NCBI GenBank assembly: GCA_034440575.1
Contig: JAOTOL010001397.1
Span: 434,001 to 498,000, forward strand
Reading direction: 5' to 3'
Length of the DNA: 64,000 bases
Source: Imbricaverruca yamaguchii
Taxonomy: Eukaryota > Arthropoda > Thecostraca > Neoverrucidae
The notes below the pieces were generated by a model. It searched no databases, had not been told where the DNA came from, and saw only the letters and a program-made list of their open reading frames with translations. The stretch's first letter is position 1; each line of letters opens with the position of its first letter. Below, in pieces: positions 23,960 to 37,800 of this stretch. A program made the position numbers and the translations under genes.

Positions 23960-26395
23960 TATTAGTATGCTATCACAAAATGCTATCTTGTGGATGCTTG
24001 TCTTTCCCTGTAATTCATAGTAAGGTATTCATAAATCATCTACAGCCACAATTTGAAGTCATTTCTGCCATTTGTTTAATCATTGCCCTCACGAGTTAGA
24101 ACACTTGTGCAACACAATATTCGAGATCAGATTACTAACAGTATCATCCCATCACGTGCCTCGAACGGCAAAAGCCTTGTATTTTAGTAATATGCCGTAA
24201 TAAATACATATTCGTACAGGTCACGATAAACTAGCGCAATGCGACATCGAAAGCTGATTTGAAGACGTTTAGAGCTGACGGGAATCTTGAGAACGACACG
24301 GAAAAGCTCTAGTGTCGTCGAAAATTGTCCAGACCAGAGAACGCACGCTGCGATTATCAAGGCACATTTTAAAAATTAATTCCCATGTATTACAAGTAAA
24401 AAGGTGTTTCAGCTGTGCACCCAGGAGGAGATGGGGCACCGGCCCACACGAAGCTGATGAGATTGGCCCGGCCCCCACTGCTCACGCATGACAGCATGTG
24501 ACGCCGCTGGGGCTACAAGCATCAGTTGTGTGGGCCCATAAGGAACCGTGCTAAATGACCAAATTTGAGGCCCTTCACTCGATCTACTATGGGGTTAAAC
24601 AGAGATTCACCCGGGGACATCAGGAGTTGGCAGCGCGAATGTAGTTAATACCTCTTCTATACAGCATACAATGCCTGTTGCATACTTTGCTTAAATCGCA
24701 GAACATCAGTGACATAAAACGGATGGGGTCTTCCTGATTAGCGTCTGACGCACAGCACAGGCCGTCAGCCCCGACGTCAGCACGCGGCCGTCGTCCATCC
24801 TCGATATGGCAACCCGATCACCAACATCCGGCAATGTAATGGAGATTGACACCAGCAGCGGCAACGTGTAGCCTGTGGAGGACAGGTAGGGAGATCATAT
24901 GCTGCTGGCCGAATGGAAATGACGAAATGATCCGGAAATGGTCCGAAAATAACTCAGGCCACCCCGACGGAATATTTAGCGACTGTAATTTAGCCCCTAG
25001 CTACGCACGCATATTACGCCCCTCGCCTAGTTTTTATACCTATATTATACTTGCACATATACGCGAAGGTGTGACTTGTCGGTATTTGCAGCTATTCGTT
25101 CTCGCTGTCGAGCATATTACCCTTCACGTCTTTTGAGAGGTAACCAAAAGCATCCCACTAGTCAGCACGCCACTGTAGAACCCTGAGAAGACTTGCTCGT
25201 GTACACAAACGACAATCATTGGTAAGAACATTTGAATGCCAGGCGAGGGGGAGAAACATCCCATGGTTTTCCTGAATAACTCAGGAACTAGTACAAAAGG
25301 GAGGCTGAAACATTGAACACCTCTACCTGAAGTTGGAGGATACCTGAGCACAAAATTAACTTCCGATCATTTATGGTTATGACTGTGACATCGTCAATGC
25401 AATTTCAGATGGCGATTCATCATGTGAGGTATATCTTAGAAATTTACACGCACTTTCAATCACTTGGGACGTTCCGAGCTGATATGCATGATATCTGACC
25501 ATTCATAGTTCATCTTTAAAATACAAAGGTAATTATATCATGATAAGCGCTAATTAATAATAAACTGTACCATGTGAGTGACATATGATTTCACCTATGA
25601 CGACACTGTGACGTATCAAGTACGAACGGAGGTAAGCTTCTTGCATCAAGGTAAACTTGCTAATTATGTAGAAGTGTGCAAATTTCTGTCATTTACCTCA
25701 ACTCCCGATATTAGAGGAAACCAAAAAGGCAGGGAGGGACATAAAAGCCTCCGCACACTAATGTTGCTCGGAGAACTGGAATTCCCCAGTTAGCAAATAT
25801 TGAGGAAATGGACTCTAGTCTTCGGTCCTTGGCTCAAACGCTAAAGTCAGTCCAGGACTCACATGGGTGATGTCCAGGTGCGACGAGTCAGTGAACAGAG
25901 CCCATGTTATCCTCCTGGAGAGACACTGGCCACAGCATCCGAATTCGACTCAGCAGGAAGCTGCAAATAACTGGCTGAAGCCGACATCAGCGACACCAGA
26001 TCTTGCTCAGAGTTCTATTGCCATCTCAAGCAGACTATAAAATCGAGGCTTAGAGAGCGCAACCACCAAGTTCTCGAAGCGAGAAATAAGGGTGATCTAA
26101 CTTGATAGTACATGGCATTACTATGCTCCATTATACATATAATTCCACATGGATTCTACATATTTGTATGGAAGAACGACAAAAACCGCAACTGCACTTG
26201 CATAAAAACAGTATGACGCCGCAATACTAAAGCAGCACTGCCTGAAATGCTTCTAAATGACATCATGTTTAAGCCACTGCAGTATTTTGGTGCACTGAGG
26301 ACAACGAAAGTAAATTTATATACCATAAACCAATCAGTTATTGATGGCCAATGACATGATAAACCAGATTCATGAGATCAGTGGATGACGTGAAG
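23960..26395. other. No gene recognised
   Basis: About 2.4 kb of mixed sequence with only short open frames. No domain, repeat array or RNA gene is recognised. Confidence 0.45.
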
Positions 26396-26526
<131 letters not shown>

Positions 26527-27532
26527 GTATATATATATAACCGATGCTAACTCGCTGGACGTCAGTAATTCATAATACTGACATTGGCGGCAACCGCACC
26601 AACAACTCCGCCATTTATCGTCTATATAGCACAATGTGTGCATGAAAAAGGTAATTCGAAGCGCTGAGTATCCACCCGTGAAGCTACTTCGTCTGCCCTT
26701 CGCATAACAAGGATAACCAGGGTCAAATACGGACTATGAGTTCTTGATGCCATAGTGCTTTGAAGTGATGCGTAGCATTTTTGCGAACAGAAAGGCAAAA
26801 TAATAAATAAAGCTGGTTGGTTATCAATGCTATTGAAGTTGAAAGGCGCCGCCTCGCCGGGTCACAGATCCGCTGGCTATTAGCGGCGTTTCCAGTAGAC
26901 TCGCATCGCTTAGGGCTTAATCGATGCCCATAATATTGGTGAGCAGCTACTAAATGTCGCACGCCCCTACATCGCGCGGTTCCGCAGTGAGCTCCAAAGG
27001 CCGCCCGTACCTTTTGAATAATCTTTGCGTCCCCTCTTGTAACCAAGGCGTGGCTTATGCCTCGAATGCAGTACACCAGTTGTGCGGGAAATAGGTGGAA
27101 AATATTACCTATTGAGACGTGATGCAACGCTCGTTCCGGTCGTGTAGCTACATATCGACTCGAAACTTATTTGCGTGCTTATCTTCTCCCTACGAAAAAT
27201 ATCATCTCATGCAAGCGAAGTCACAATCGAGTATCACTAATCACAAGGATTCCCCTCACAGAAAGTCCGTCGATCTTCGGCCGGGAGCCATGCACCTTCG
27301 ACTGATCGCCTGGCACCTGCTGCGCTACCAGCTACGCCGCCGGACCCGTGATGAGTTCCAGTTAAGTTAAATAGGGTCTATGGATATGACGTGTAAATAA
27401 CACCATTTTACACAATCACTAGCACCTTCGTGTAAAGGTTTGGCAAGGTTATCGAAATGCCATGAAGCAAGCTTTCACATGACGCAAAATGTATGCATGC
27501 CACCTATACTGGCTACTGAGAAATACTCGGAA

Positions 27533-27706
27533 GGGGCGGGGATGGTCAGGTGGTTAAGGTACTAAGCTCTGGGTACCAAAGGTCCCGGGTTTAAAACTCG
27601 CACCACTCAGGACATTTCCAAATCCCGTGGCCAACCGGCGAAAACGTGTGGGTGGCGCCATTAGCTGTGATGGTGCATAAAGTGCACCGTGAATCACCCA
27701 ATAAAG
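27533..27706 (+). mobile_element. Second tRNA-like SINE family
   Basis: A tRNA-like head has an A-box-like TGGTCAGGTGGTTAAGG (27,543) and a B-box-like GGTCCCGGGTTTAAAACTC (27,581). A short body follows, ending in CCCAATAAAGAAC. It has no similarity to the 310-bp SINE. Only one copy is in the window, so a decayed tRNA pseudogene with flanking sequence is an alternative. Confidence 0.5.
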
Positions 27707-28453
27707 AACAATATACTAGGAAAAATACAATTTCTTCCAGTAGTGATCATCGACTAAACCGTAGGTGTTGCTTTATGAAAATTATTGGTGGGGGAGGGAA
27801 AAGAGTTGCAGGATCAATGTAGGTGTAAGGACCGAAGGAAGGGGCGGGGACGGGGCGCAATCCGCCCACTTATCCTGCTTTTCTCAACTTATGTAATTTA
27901 TTACCCCATAAACAGGCGATATTGTAATGCAACCTTGTGACCGTGAAAAATCGATAAGCGCATCCTATGCAACACAAAATCAAAATCCACTTGTAAACTT
28001 AGGAATTACGGGGGCGCCAAATCGACCGACCTGTCGGCGGTCGGCGAGTATTACAGGTCGCAAAGGCCTCTTCGGTGTGGCGGAGCGACGGAGCGATGAG
28101 GCATCCGATCACGACCTTATTTGACCTTAAAGTCTTTCATGGTCTTAAAGGTCATGACATTTTTAGTTCACTGCATACGTAATCTACGCTCCAGATTGTC
28201 TGCTTATAGCTTCAGTAGCCTTCGAAATTCTAGGGACAGGGGCCGAATCCCCCTCCCGTGAGTGTTATGTGAGAGGCCCTCCGGTGCTCGTGTTAATCGA
28301 CCCTGTCCCCAATTATGTTTGTATGCTAGACTTAGGCCACTCAATCTGCTGATATAATACATTTGCAATTGATGTGATGCTCAAGATGAAGAAGAAAATA
28401 CAATCACACGTATAGAAGACCAGGTTATCACTTAAAGGGTGTACAATCTTCGT

Positions 28454-28456
<3 letters not shown>

Positions 28457-28525
<69 letters not shown>
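28457..28525. repeat. (TA)n microsatellite
   Basis: Pure TA dinucleotide run of about 68 bp. Flanks 27,710-28,456 and 28,526-29,144 contain no recognised gene. Confidence 0.95.
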
Positions 28526-28530
<5 letters not shown>

Positions 28531-29144
28531 GGCAAAACAAACGGAAACGCGCCCACGTCAGCACTCATGGCTCAGACAATACATCACCCAGACTGCGACA
28601 GTGAAGAGGACATTGAATGTAAGATGTAGAGTATGTAAAATATGTCACTTTAATCGATTTTAGGTCACATTTATGCATTCTTTTTCGACAGAGAAAAAAA
28701 TGCCATAATTTCATCCTTATCAAGTACAGTTGCCAGTTAAATAAGTTAAATATACCCAACGCACCGTCTTCGCGTCAATTCATTTCATACCAATGTAACC
28801 TGAAAGGAGGCGGAGTTCAATATGTCCTCCAATTGCAAGCAAGCAGCCAAGTACGTTTTAGCATTTGCATCACTGCGTTCGCCCGGAACGTTTGCTCCCT
28901 CTCCCTGAACAGTCAGTGTAAATTCGCTAGGTGAACGCTGCCTGGGAAACGTCTGTAGACGAACGCGTGCTAAGTATGGCTATATCAGGCAAGCTAAATG
29001 AAATCAGGCAATTTCTAACCTTCACATTCTCGTGACCTGAAATGAAGTCACTTGAAATGTCATTAAAGTTTTTAAGTTTGCTGGCTGTTGCAAAATTCCC
29101 CGATGAAGAAAATACCACATAGTACACAACAAATAATTGCTTTT

Positions 29145-30816
29145 GCCGCCCCGTTAGCTCAGTTGGCTGGAACGCTGGCCTGCACTGGTCTCCCCGATTC
29201 TAGGACAAATGTACGTAAGGACAAATATAGGTATTGCAGATGTACGTAAGCAAATGTATGTAGGCAAATGTACGTAAGCGCAGATGTACGTATGACAATT
29301 GTACGTAAGCGCAGATGTACGTATGGCTAATGTACGTCAGCCCAAAAGTACGTATGGCAAAAGTACGTAAGCGCAGATGTACGTATGCGCAAAAGTACGT
29401 AAGCGCAAATGTACGTAAGCGCAAAAGTATGTATGCGCACATGTACTTAAGCGCAAATGTACGTAAACGCAAATGTACGTATGCGCAAAACTACGTATAC
29501 GCAAATGTACGTAAGCGCAAAAGTACGTATGCGCAAATGTACGTAAGCGCAAATGTACGTATGCACAAAAGTACGTATGCGCAAATGTACGTAAGTGCAA
29601 ATGTACGTATGCGCAAAAGTACGTAAGAGGAAATGTATGTAAGTACAGCTTTACGTAACCCAGGTGTATGAAAGCGCTCGTGCACGTATGTACAAATGTA
29701 CGTAAGGATGCGCAAATGTACGTAAGCGCAAATGTACGTAAATGTAGCGCTTACGTACTTGTTACTTTCGTACATTTGTTCGGTTACCACATGTATGCAT
29801 ACGTACACGTGCAGCTCTCACACACTTCGATTACGTAAAACTGTATTTAGATACATTTGTCCTAACGTACTTTTGCGGTTACGTACATTTGCGTATACGT
29901 ACCTTTGCGCATACGTACATTTGCACTTACGTACATTTGCACATACGTACATTTGCGCTTACGTACATCTGCTCATACGTACATGTGTACATACGTACAC
30001 GAGCGCTTTCATACACCTGGGTTACGTAAAGCTGTACTTACATACATTTGTTCATACGTACATTTGCGCATACGTACATTTGCGCTTACGTACATTTGCG
30101 CATACGTACTTTTGCGCATACGTCCATTTTCGCTTACGTACATTCGCGCATACGTACATTTGCGCATACGTACATTCGCGCATACGTACTTTTGCGCATA
30201 CGTACATTCGCGCATACGTACATTTGCGCATACGTACATTCGCGCATACGTACTTTTGCGCATACGTACATTTGCGCTTACGTACATTTGCGCTTACGTA
30301 CATTTGCGCATACGTACATTTGCGCATACGTACATTTGCGCATACGTACATTTGCGCATACGTACATTTGCGCATACGTACATTTGCCATACGTGCTTTT
30401 GCGCTTACGTACATTAGCCATACGTACAATTGCGCTTACGTACACTTGCCATACGTACATCTGCGCTTACGTATATTTGCTTACATACATTTGCGTACGT
30501 ACATCTGCCATACGTACATTTGCTTTACGTACATTTGTCCGGTTACCGGTCTCCCCTATCCTGGCAACACAGGGTTCGAGCCGCTTCGCGCGCTCGGATT
30601 TAGCTCCCGGCTGGGCGGGTAGGTTAGCAGCTGGCCTGACGAGGCCGGGGTCAAGTTACCGGGCGGTCTTGTCGGTGCATTGACGGCACGTTGAACCTTC
30701 CGTCAAAATTCCGTCGTTGAACTGGATTAATGGATCGGGTGGTAGGACCAGGGCCCAGGCAACAGGCTCTGCTTAACAATAGGATCCTGGCTCATAAGGC
30801 CACCCCAGTAAGAACA
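29145..30816 (+). mobile_element. tRNA-derived SINE, copy 3, split by an insertion
   Basis: The 5' part with the A box (GTTAGCTCAGTTGG) is at 29,145-29,195. The rest, from TATCCTGGCAACAC through the B box GGGTTCGAGCC to CACCCCAGTAAGAAC, is at 30,557-30,816. The two parts join cleanly once the 1.35-kb insertion and one copy of GGTCTCCCC are set aside, as comparison with copy 2 shows. Confidence 0.85.
29196..30547. mobile_element. Foldback-like element made of inverted repeat arrays
   Basis: About 1.35 kb composed of 14-17-bp repeats of the type ACGTAAGCGCAAATGT in the left half (to about 29,750) and its reverse complement ACATTTGCGCTTACGT in the right half. Landmarks mirror each other: the block at 29,645-29,692 (TTACGTAACCCAGGTGTATG) is the near-perfect reverse complement of that at 29,988-30,035. 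Both ends carry GGACAAATGTACGTAA inverted. The element is flanked by a 9-bp direct duplication GGTCTCCCC (29,187-29,195 and 30,548-30,556) of SINE sequence. Long terminal inverted repeats built from internal tandem repeats plus a 9-bp target duplication are the hallmarks of Foldback-type elements; Mutator-like elements also make 9-bp duplications. No transposase is present. A third landmark copy at about 29,805-29,850 makes the right arm longer. Confidence 0.8.
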
Positions 30817-30955
30817 CGACATCCCTGAAATCGTTCATAGTGCACGCTTGTAACCTCAACCCCGTTGCCACTACGAGTGCTTATAGTATGCATGGGGTGG
30901 AATGCAGCTCCGTCGCGACGAAAAAAGGGACACACCTATCTCGTAGTTTCTAAAC

Positions 30956-31310
30956 CAAAAAAAAAAAAAAATCCCCATTTTTTAATTTAATTCTCCCCCC
31001 CCCCCCTAAAAAAAAAAAAAACCCTACCCCCCCTTTTTTTTTTTTTTTATAACACCCCCCCACATTATTTTTTTTAAAAAATTTTTTTTTTTTTGTTCAC
31101 CTCCCCCCCTTTATCTTTTTTTTTTTTTTTTTTTTTAAATTTTTTTTTTTTTTTTCTCCTTTGAATCAAATTTTTTTTTTTATAAAAATTTTTTTTTTTT
31201 TTTTTAATAAAAAATTATTTTTTTAATTTTTGAAAAAAAAAATTTTTAATGTTTTTTAATTTTTTTTTTTTTTTTTTTTTTTAAATTTAAAAAATAAAAA
31301 AAAAAAACCG
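30956..31310. repeat. Homopolymer-run low-complexity region
   Basis: Made almost entirely of long A, T and C runs in succession, unlike ordinary poly(A) tails or microsatellites. It may be real low-complexity DNA or a consensus or base-calling failure. Confidence 0.7.
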
Positions 31311-31847
31311 CCGATTAACGGGTTTCGACCATTAGAGGAAGTAAACTTTGGTAGATTTAAAGTGTTGAACTATTTCATGCTCGGAATCATTGGAAGTTCT
31401 GTACATCCCCGTCTGTAGCCCCCGAAACGCGTCCCGTGCAGTGTTGGCATTCTCCTAATGCAAGGCCGTCTACAAGCATAATGCGTCAAGCAGATGTTTA
31501 CTTAGTGGGAGACCTAGTGACTAGTGCCTCCAAAGGTTTTGGTCGTTGTGGTATGTCGCGCTGCTATAAATAAGATCACTGGTGCGGTGATTTGTCATGA
31601 AAACTATCGACCTAGATGTGGTTGGCGACAGGAGGAAATACCGCAGCCTGCCATGGCATTGCAAGCCATGCAATCACGAAGAGGTAAGGTGCTGCGGCAC
31701 TATGATAGGTGGTAGATTTGGGTAAGTTAGGTTAGGTGAGGCATGTTGTGTTTGAATTGTAAAATATGTTTGGGATAAAAACATGGTGTTTGTCCCTGGT
31801 GGGGGGTTGGCTTATCTTTTATTTTCTGTGTAAATGCTTACTTGTAT

Positions 31848-34069
<2,222 letters not shown>

Positions 34070-34690
34070 GGGGACAAGTAGTCCAGAGGTAAGTTGCCCA
34101 TTTCACAATCAAAGGATTGTGGGTTTGAGTCTTTCCTGTCACTATTCTTTGCCCGCGACCAAGTGACCAATCAGCACCATGTGACTAATCAGCGTGAGAC
34201 AGGGCTAATATAATGGTTTTTCGTTAGGTGTGAGATGCTGAAACGGGCACAGAGGGATGTCAAAATTTGTCATGGAATTAGGGTCAGTTAAAATGCTTTT
34301 GATGCCTTTGGGACTCAAATTTGAGCCAATGGTGTAGGTACTTACAAATGTACATTTGTCATGCTTCATAGTTTAGGAAGAGCTATATTTGGGACAGGGA
34401 GAAAATCATGAATGCTATAAACTGGTACTGTATGCTATACCACATCATAGTTAATCCCTTTATCTGAAATTGATACTGCTAGAAAGTAGACACAAAGACT
34501 TTGAAGATAAGCACACATCATGGAGCAGGTCATTGACACTTCTTGGAGAAAGATGTCAATTGAGTGTTCAGAAAGTGGTATTTTCCACCCTATTTAACGA
34601 ATAATTTATCACTGGCGTGAGAGATTGGCGACGCTACATGACTCGACGGTCGACGTGTCATAAAACCAATAACCACCACTACAACTTGTT
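34070..34690 (+). mobile_element. Possible tRNA-like SINE interrupted by a MITE
   Basis: An A-box-like TAGTCCAGAGGTAAG and a B-box-like TGTGGGTTTGAGTC (34,131) lie at the start. After the hAT-like MITE the sequence resumes with TTGGCGACGCTAC and ends in CATAAAACCAATAACCACC, a common SINE-like tail. Continuity across the MITE is supported by its 8-bp duplication. No second copy in the window confirms the family. Confidence 0.4.
34200..34614 (+). mobile_element. hAT-like MITE, copy 1
   Basis: A 415-bp element with imperfect inverted termini: CAGGGCTAATATAATGG at the left and, read inverted, CAGTGATAAATTATTCG at the right. It is flanked by an exact 8-bp direct repeat GCGTGAGA (34,192-34,199 and 34,615-34,622). 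CAGNG termini with 8-bp duplications are characteristic of the hAT superfamily. The interior (TTTTTCGTTAGGTGTGAGAT, GGAAGAGCTATAT, CAATTGAGTGTTCAGAAAGT) is shared with copies at 45.9 and 48.7 kb. There is no coding capacity. Confidence 0.85.
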
Positions 34691-34797
34691 GAAGCATAAA
34701 CAGGGTGGACACTGTTGTTATCTCGCCACTAGTAAGTGTGCTAGATGACATACTTGCTGCATTCACAGGTGATATCTCCACATCTTCTGTGTGTCAG

Positions 34798-34885
34798 CGA
34801 TTTCCGAATCAAGTTAAACGCGTTTCAAGTTTGGTTCCGCAACTTTGACGATGAGCAAAAGAACATAGTCCTTCAGGAGCTGATG
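34798..34885 (+). CDS. F-box/WD40 gene, first visible exon
   Basis: Encodes DFRIKLNAFQVWFRNFDDEQ and on to LQELM. The 3' splice site TCTGTGTGTCAG ends at 34797; a second possible acceptor (TTCACAG) ends at 34768. The donor is ATG|GTGAGG, phase 0. The W-F-x-x-[FW]-x-D-[ES]-Q-[KR] pattern matches the region just upstream of the F-box in FBXO16-like proteins. An in-frame ATG at 34745 exists, but an upstream start exon is more likely. No minisatellite adjoins this exon; intron 1 (402 bp) is ordinary. Confidence 0.8.
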
Positions 34886-37800
34886 GTGAGGCAAGATATA
34901 TACTGTCCTGATATTATGTCGCGACCTGTCTCCATATGGACATACTCCACAGTTGTCTCCTTCACTTCGCTGGTGCCGGGGATCAGACTGTACCCTGAAT
35001 CTTCTGAGTAACTTGGCTGAATTCTATAAATAGCTGAACTAATCAATGAAATTCCGCCTGATCGTCGTTCCTTCTGTGGCCGTTTCTTCTGTTGGCCCCT
35101 GGCTGAAGCTGGCTGTGCATACTCCTGTGTCCAGTATCTCATCTGGGACTGGCCGTGGACTGTCTTGCGTCTTTGTGATGGCCTTGATTCATCACCATCA
35201 TTGTGTGGTACTGGTAGTGGGGCCGCGTCACCGATGTCAGTCTGACCGGGTCGCTCGGCCACAAACGACACGCCCGGCCGCCCACAGGGCCTGTGCGGGC
35301 CGGCGCAGAACCACCTGCTGTCGGTGCGGCTGCAGGACTCGCTGCACGAGCGGTGTCCGCCCAACTGCCAGGACCTGCTCTCCTGGCTACCGGCCCACGT
35401 AGTGCACGTAGTGCTCGGCTACCTGGACCCCGTCAGTCTAGCACGCTGCAGTGCCGTCTGTCGGTGAGTGGTCACCGGCTCCCCTGGTGACGGACGGCCG
35501 TGGTGTTGACAGACGGTGACGGACGATCGTGATGTTGACAGGCGGCGACGCTCGCTGTCGGTGTCGAGAGCTCGTGAGGAGCAGCTACCTGTGTGACAGA
35601 TGGTGACGGACCACTGTCGTTGACAGACGGTTATGGACAGTTCTCGGTGTTGACAGACGGCTTTGAACGACTGTCAGTGTTGACACATGGTGACGGACTG
35701 CTGTCGATATTAGCAGACAATGACGAAGGGTTGTCGGTGTTGACAGACTGTGACGGACGGCTGTCGTTGTTGACAGCCAATGACGGACGGCTGTCGTTGT
35801 TGACAGACGGTGGCGCAGTATGGCCGGCGGCCGAGTGCTGTGGCAGCGACTATGTCTCCGCCCCGAGTGGCAGGTATCTCCCGATACCCACAGCAAGCAG
35901 CTGGGCGAGCTGACGACCGACGGCCGCGTCGACTGGCGACAGGTAACTCCTGAGTAGGCAGGTGACTAGTCACTGATGTGTAGCTGGTGACAGGTAACTT
36001 CTGAGTAGGCAGGTGACTAGTCACTGATGTGTAGCTGGTGACAGGTAACTTCTGAGTAGGCAGGTGACTAGTCACTGATGTGTAGCTGGTGACAGGCAAC
36101 TTCTGAGTAAGCAGGTGACTAGTCACTGATGTGTAGCTGGTGACAGGTAACTTCTGAGTAAGCAGGTGACTAGTCACTGATGTGTAGCTGGTGACAGGTA
36201 ACTTCTGAGTAGGCAGGTGACTAATCACTGATGTGTAGCTGGTGACAGGTAACTTCTGAGTAGGAAGGTTGCTAGTCACTGATGTCTTGCTGGTGACAGG
36301 TAACTTCTGGGTAGGCAGGTGACTAGTCACTGATGTGTAGCTGGTGACAGGTAACTTCTGAGTAGGCAAGCAACTAGTCAATAATATGTAGCTGGCGACA
36401 CGTAACTTGTGAGTAGGCAGGTGACTAGTCACTGATGTGTAACTTGTGTCAGGTAACTGGTGGCTACAACAGATAACTACCACACATAGGCAGGTAACTA
36501 GTCATTGGTGTGCAACTGGTGACTGATAACAGGTAACTGGTGACTGGCGACAGGCTTGACAGCACAACCGGTGGCTGGCGACAGGTATTAGTGTTTGATA
36601 TCACAACCGGTTACTGGCGACTAGTGGCTTACTGGCTACTGAATATAATGGATTGATACAGTGTGGTGCATAACTTGGGACTGGTGACAGACACAGGCAG
36701 CTGGTCACTGGGGGCTGGCACCTGACCACAGGTAGTTACACATAACTTGGGACTGGTGACAGATATAGGCAGCTGGTCACTGGGGGCTGGCACCTGACCA
36801 TGGGTAGCTACACATAATTTGGGACTGGTGACAAACACAGGCAGCTGGTCGCTGGGGGTTGGCACCTGACTACGGGTACCTACACATAACTTGGGACTAG
36901 TGACAGACACAGGCAGCTGGTCACTGGGGGCTGGCACCTGACCACAGGTAGCTACACATAACTTGGGACTGGTGACAGACACAGGCAGCTGGTCACTGGG
37001 GGCTGGCACCTGACCACGGGTAGCTACACATAACTTGGGACTGGTGACGGACACAGGCAGCTGATCACTGGGGGCTAGCACCTGACCACAGGTAGTTACA
37101 CATAACTTGGGACTGGTGACAGACACAGGCAGCTGGTCACTGGGGGCTGGCACCTGACCACAGGTAGCTACACATAGCTTTGGACTGGTGACAGAAACAG
37201 GCAGATGGTCACTGGGGGCTGGCACCTGACCACAGGTAGCTACACATAGCTTTGGACTGGTGACAGGCATAGGTTGCTGGCAACTGACGGCGGGTAATTG
37301 CACGTGGCTAACATATACTAGCCATGCATTGACCATGACCTTTTGGAGACATCTACTAACAAAGCAATGGGGTATGATTGGTCCTCTCCTGTTTGAGAAT
37401 GGCAGATAACGAGTCCCACAGCTCCAATTCGGCGACGTTCACATTTAGGGTACCTGCAGTACAGCCTTCGACTTCCGACCTGCGACCACCGACCAAGCGC
37501 AACTGTCTGCGAGTCGGTGTTAGGCGCTCCCCGGCCCGACCTTGCCGTTGGCTATCCGGTGTGGAGATGCAACGGCTGGAATGGTCACACAGCTGCCCAG
37601 CTGCATTGGTCGGCTATTCGGTATCAGGATGTAACGACCGCGTTGGTTACACAGCTGTGCAGCTAAGTTGCAGTTGGTTGTTCGGTCTGGGTGTAGCGAC
37701 TGCGTTGGTTACGCAGCTGCCCAGCTGCGTCGCAGTTTCCATGTGGCCTGTATGGGTGTCTTAGCCGAGTACGGCTGTTGTTGTGCTGCAGTGTCATCTT

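Noticed and set aside
29200..30683. Open frames of up to 296 codons over the TACGTA repeats
   Set aside because: They arise from the inverted satellite arrays of the foldback-like element and occur on both strands with equal length.
31524..31715. 63-codon frame between the homopolymer blocks
   Set aside because: No recognisable domain, and the sequence lies in a region of doubtful quality.
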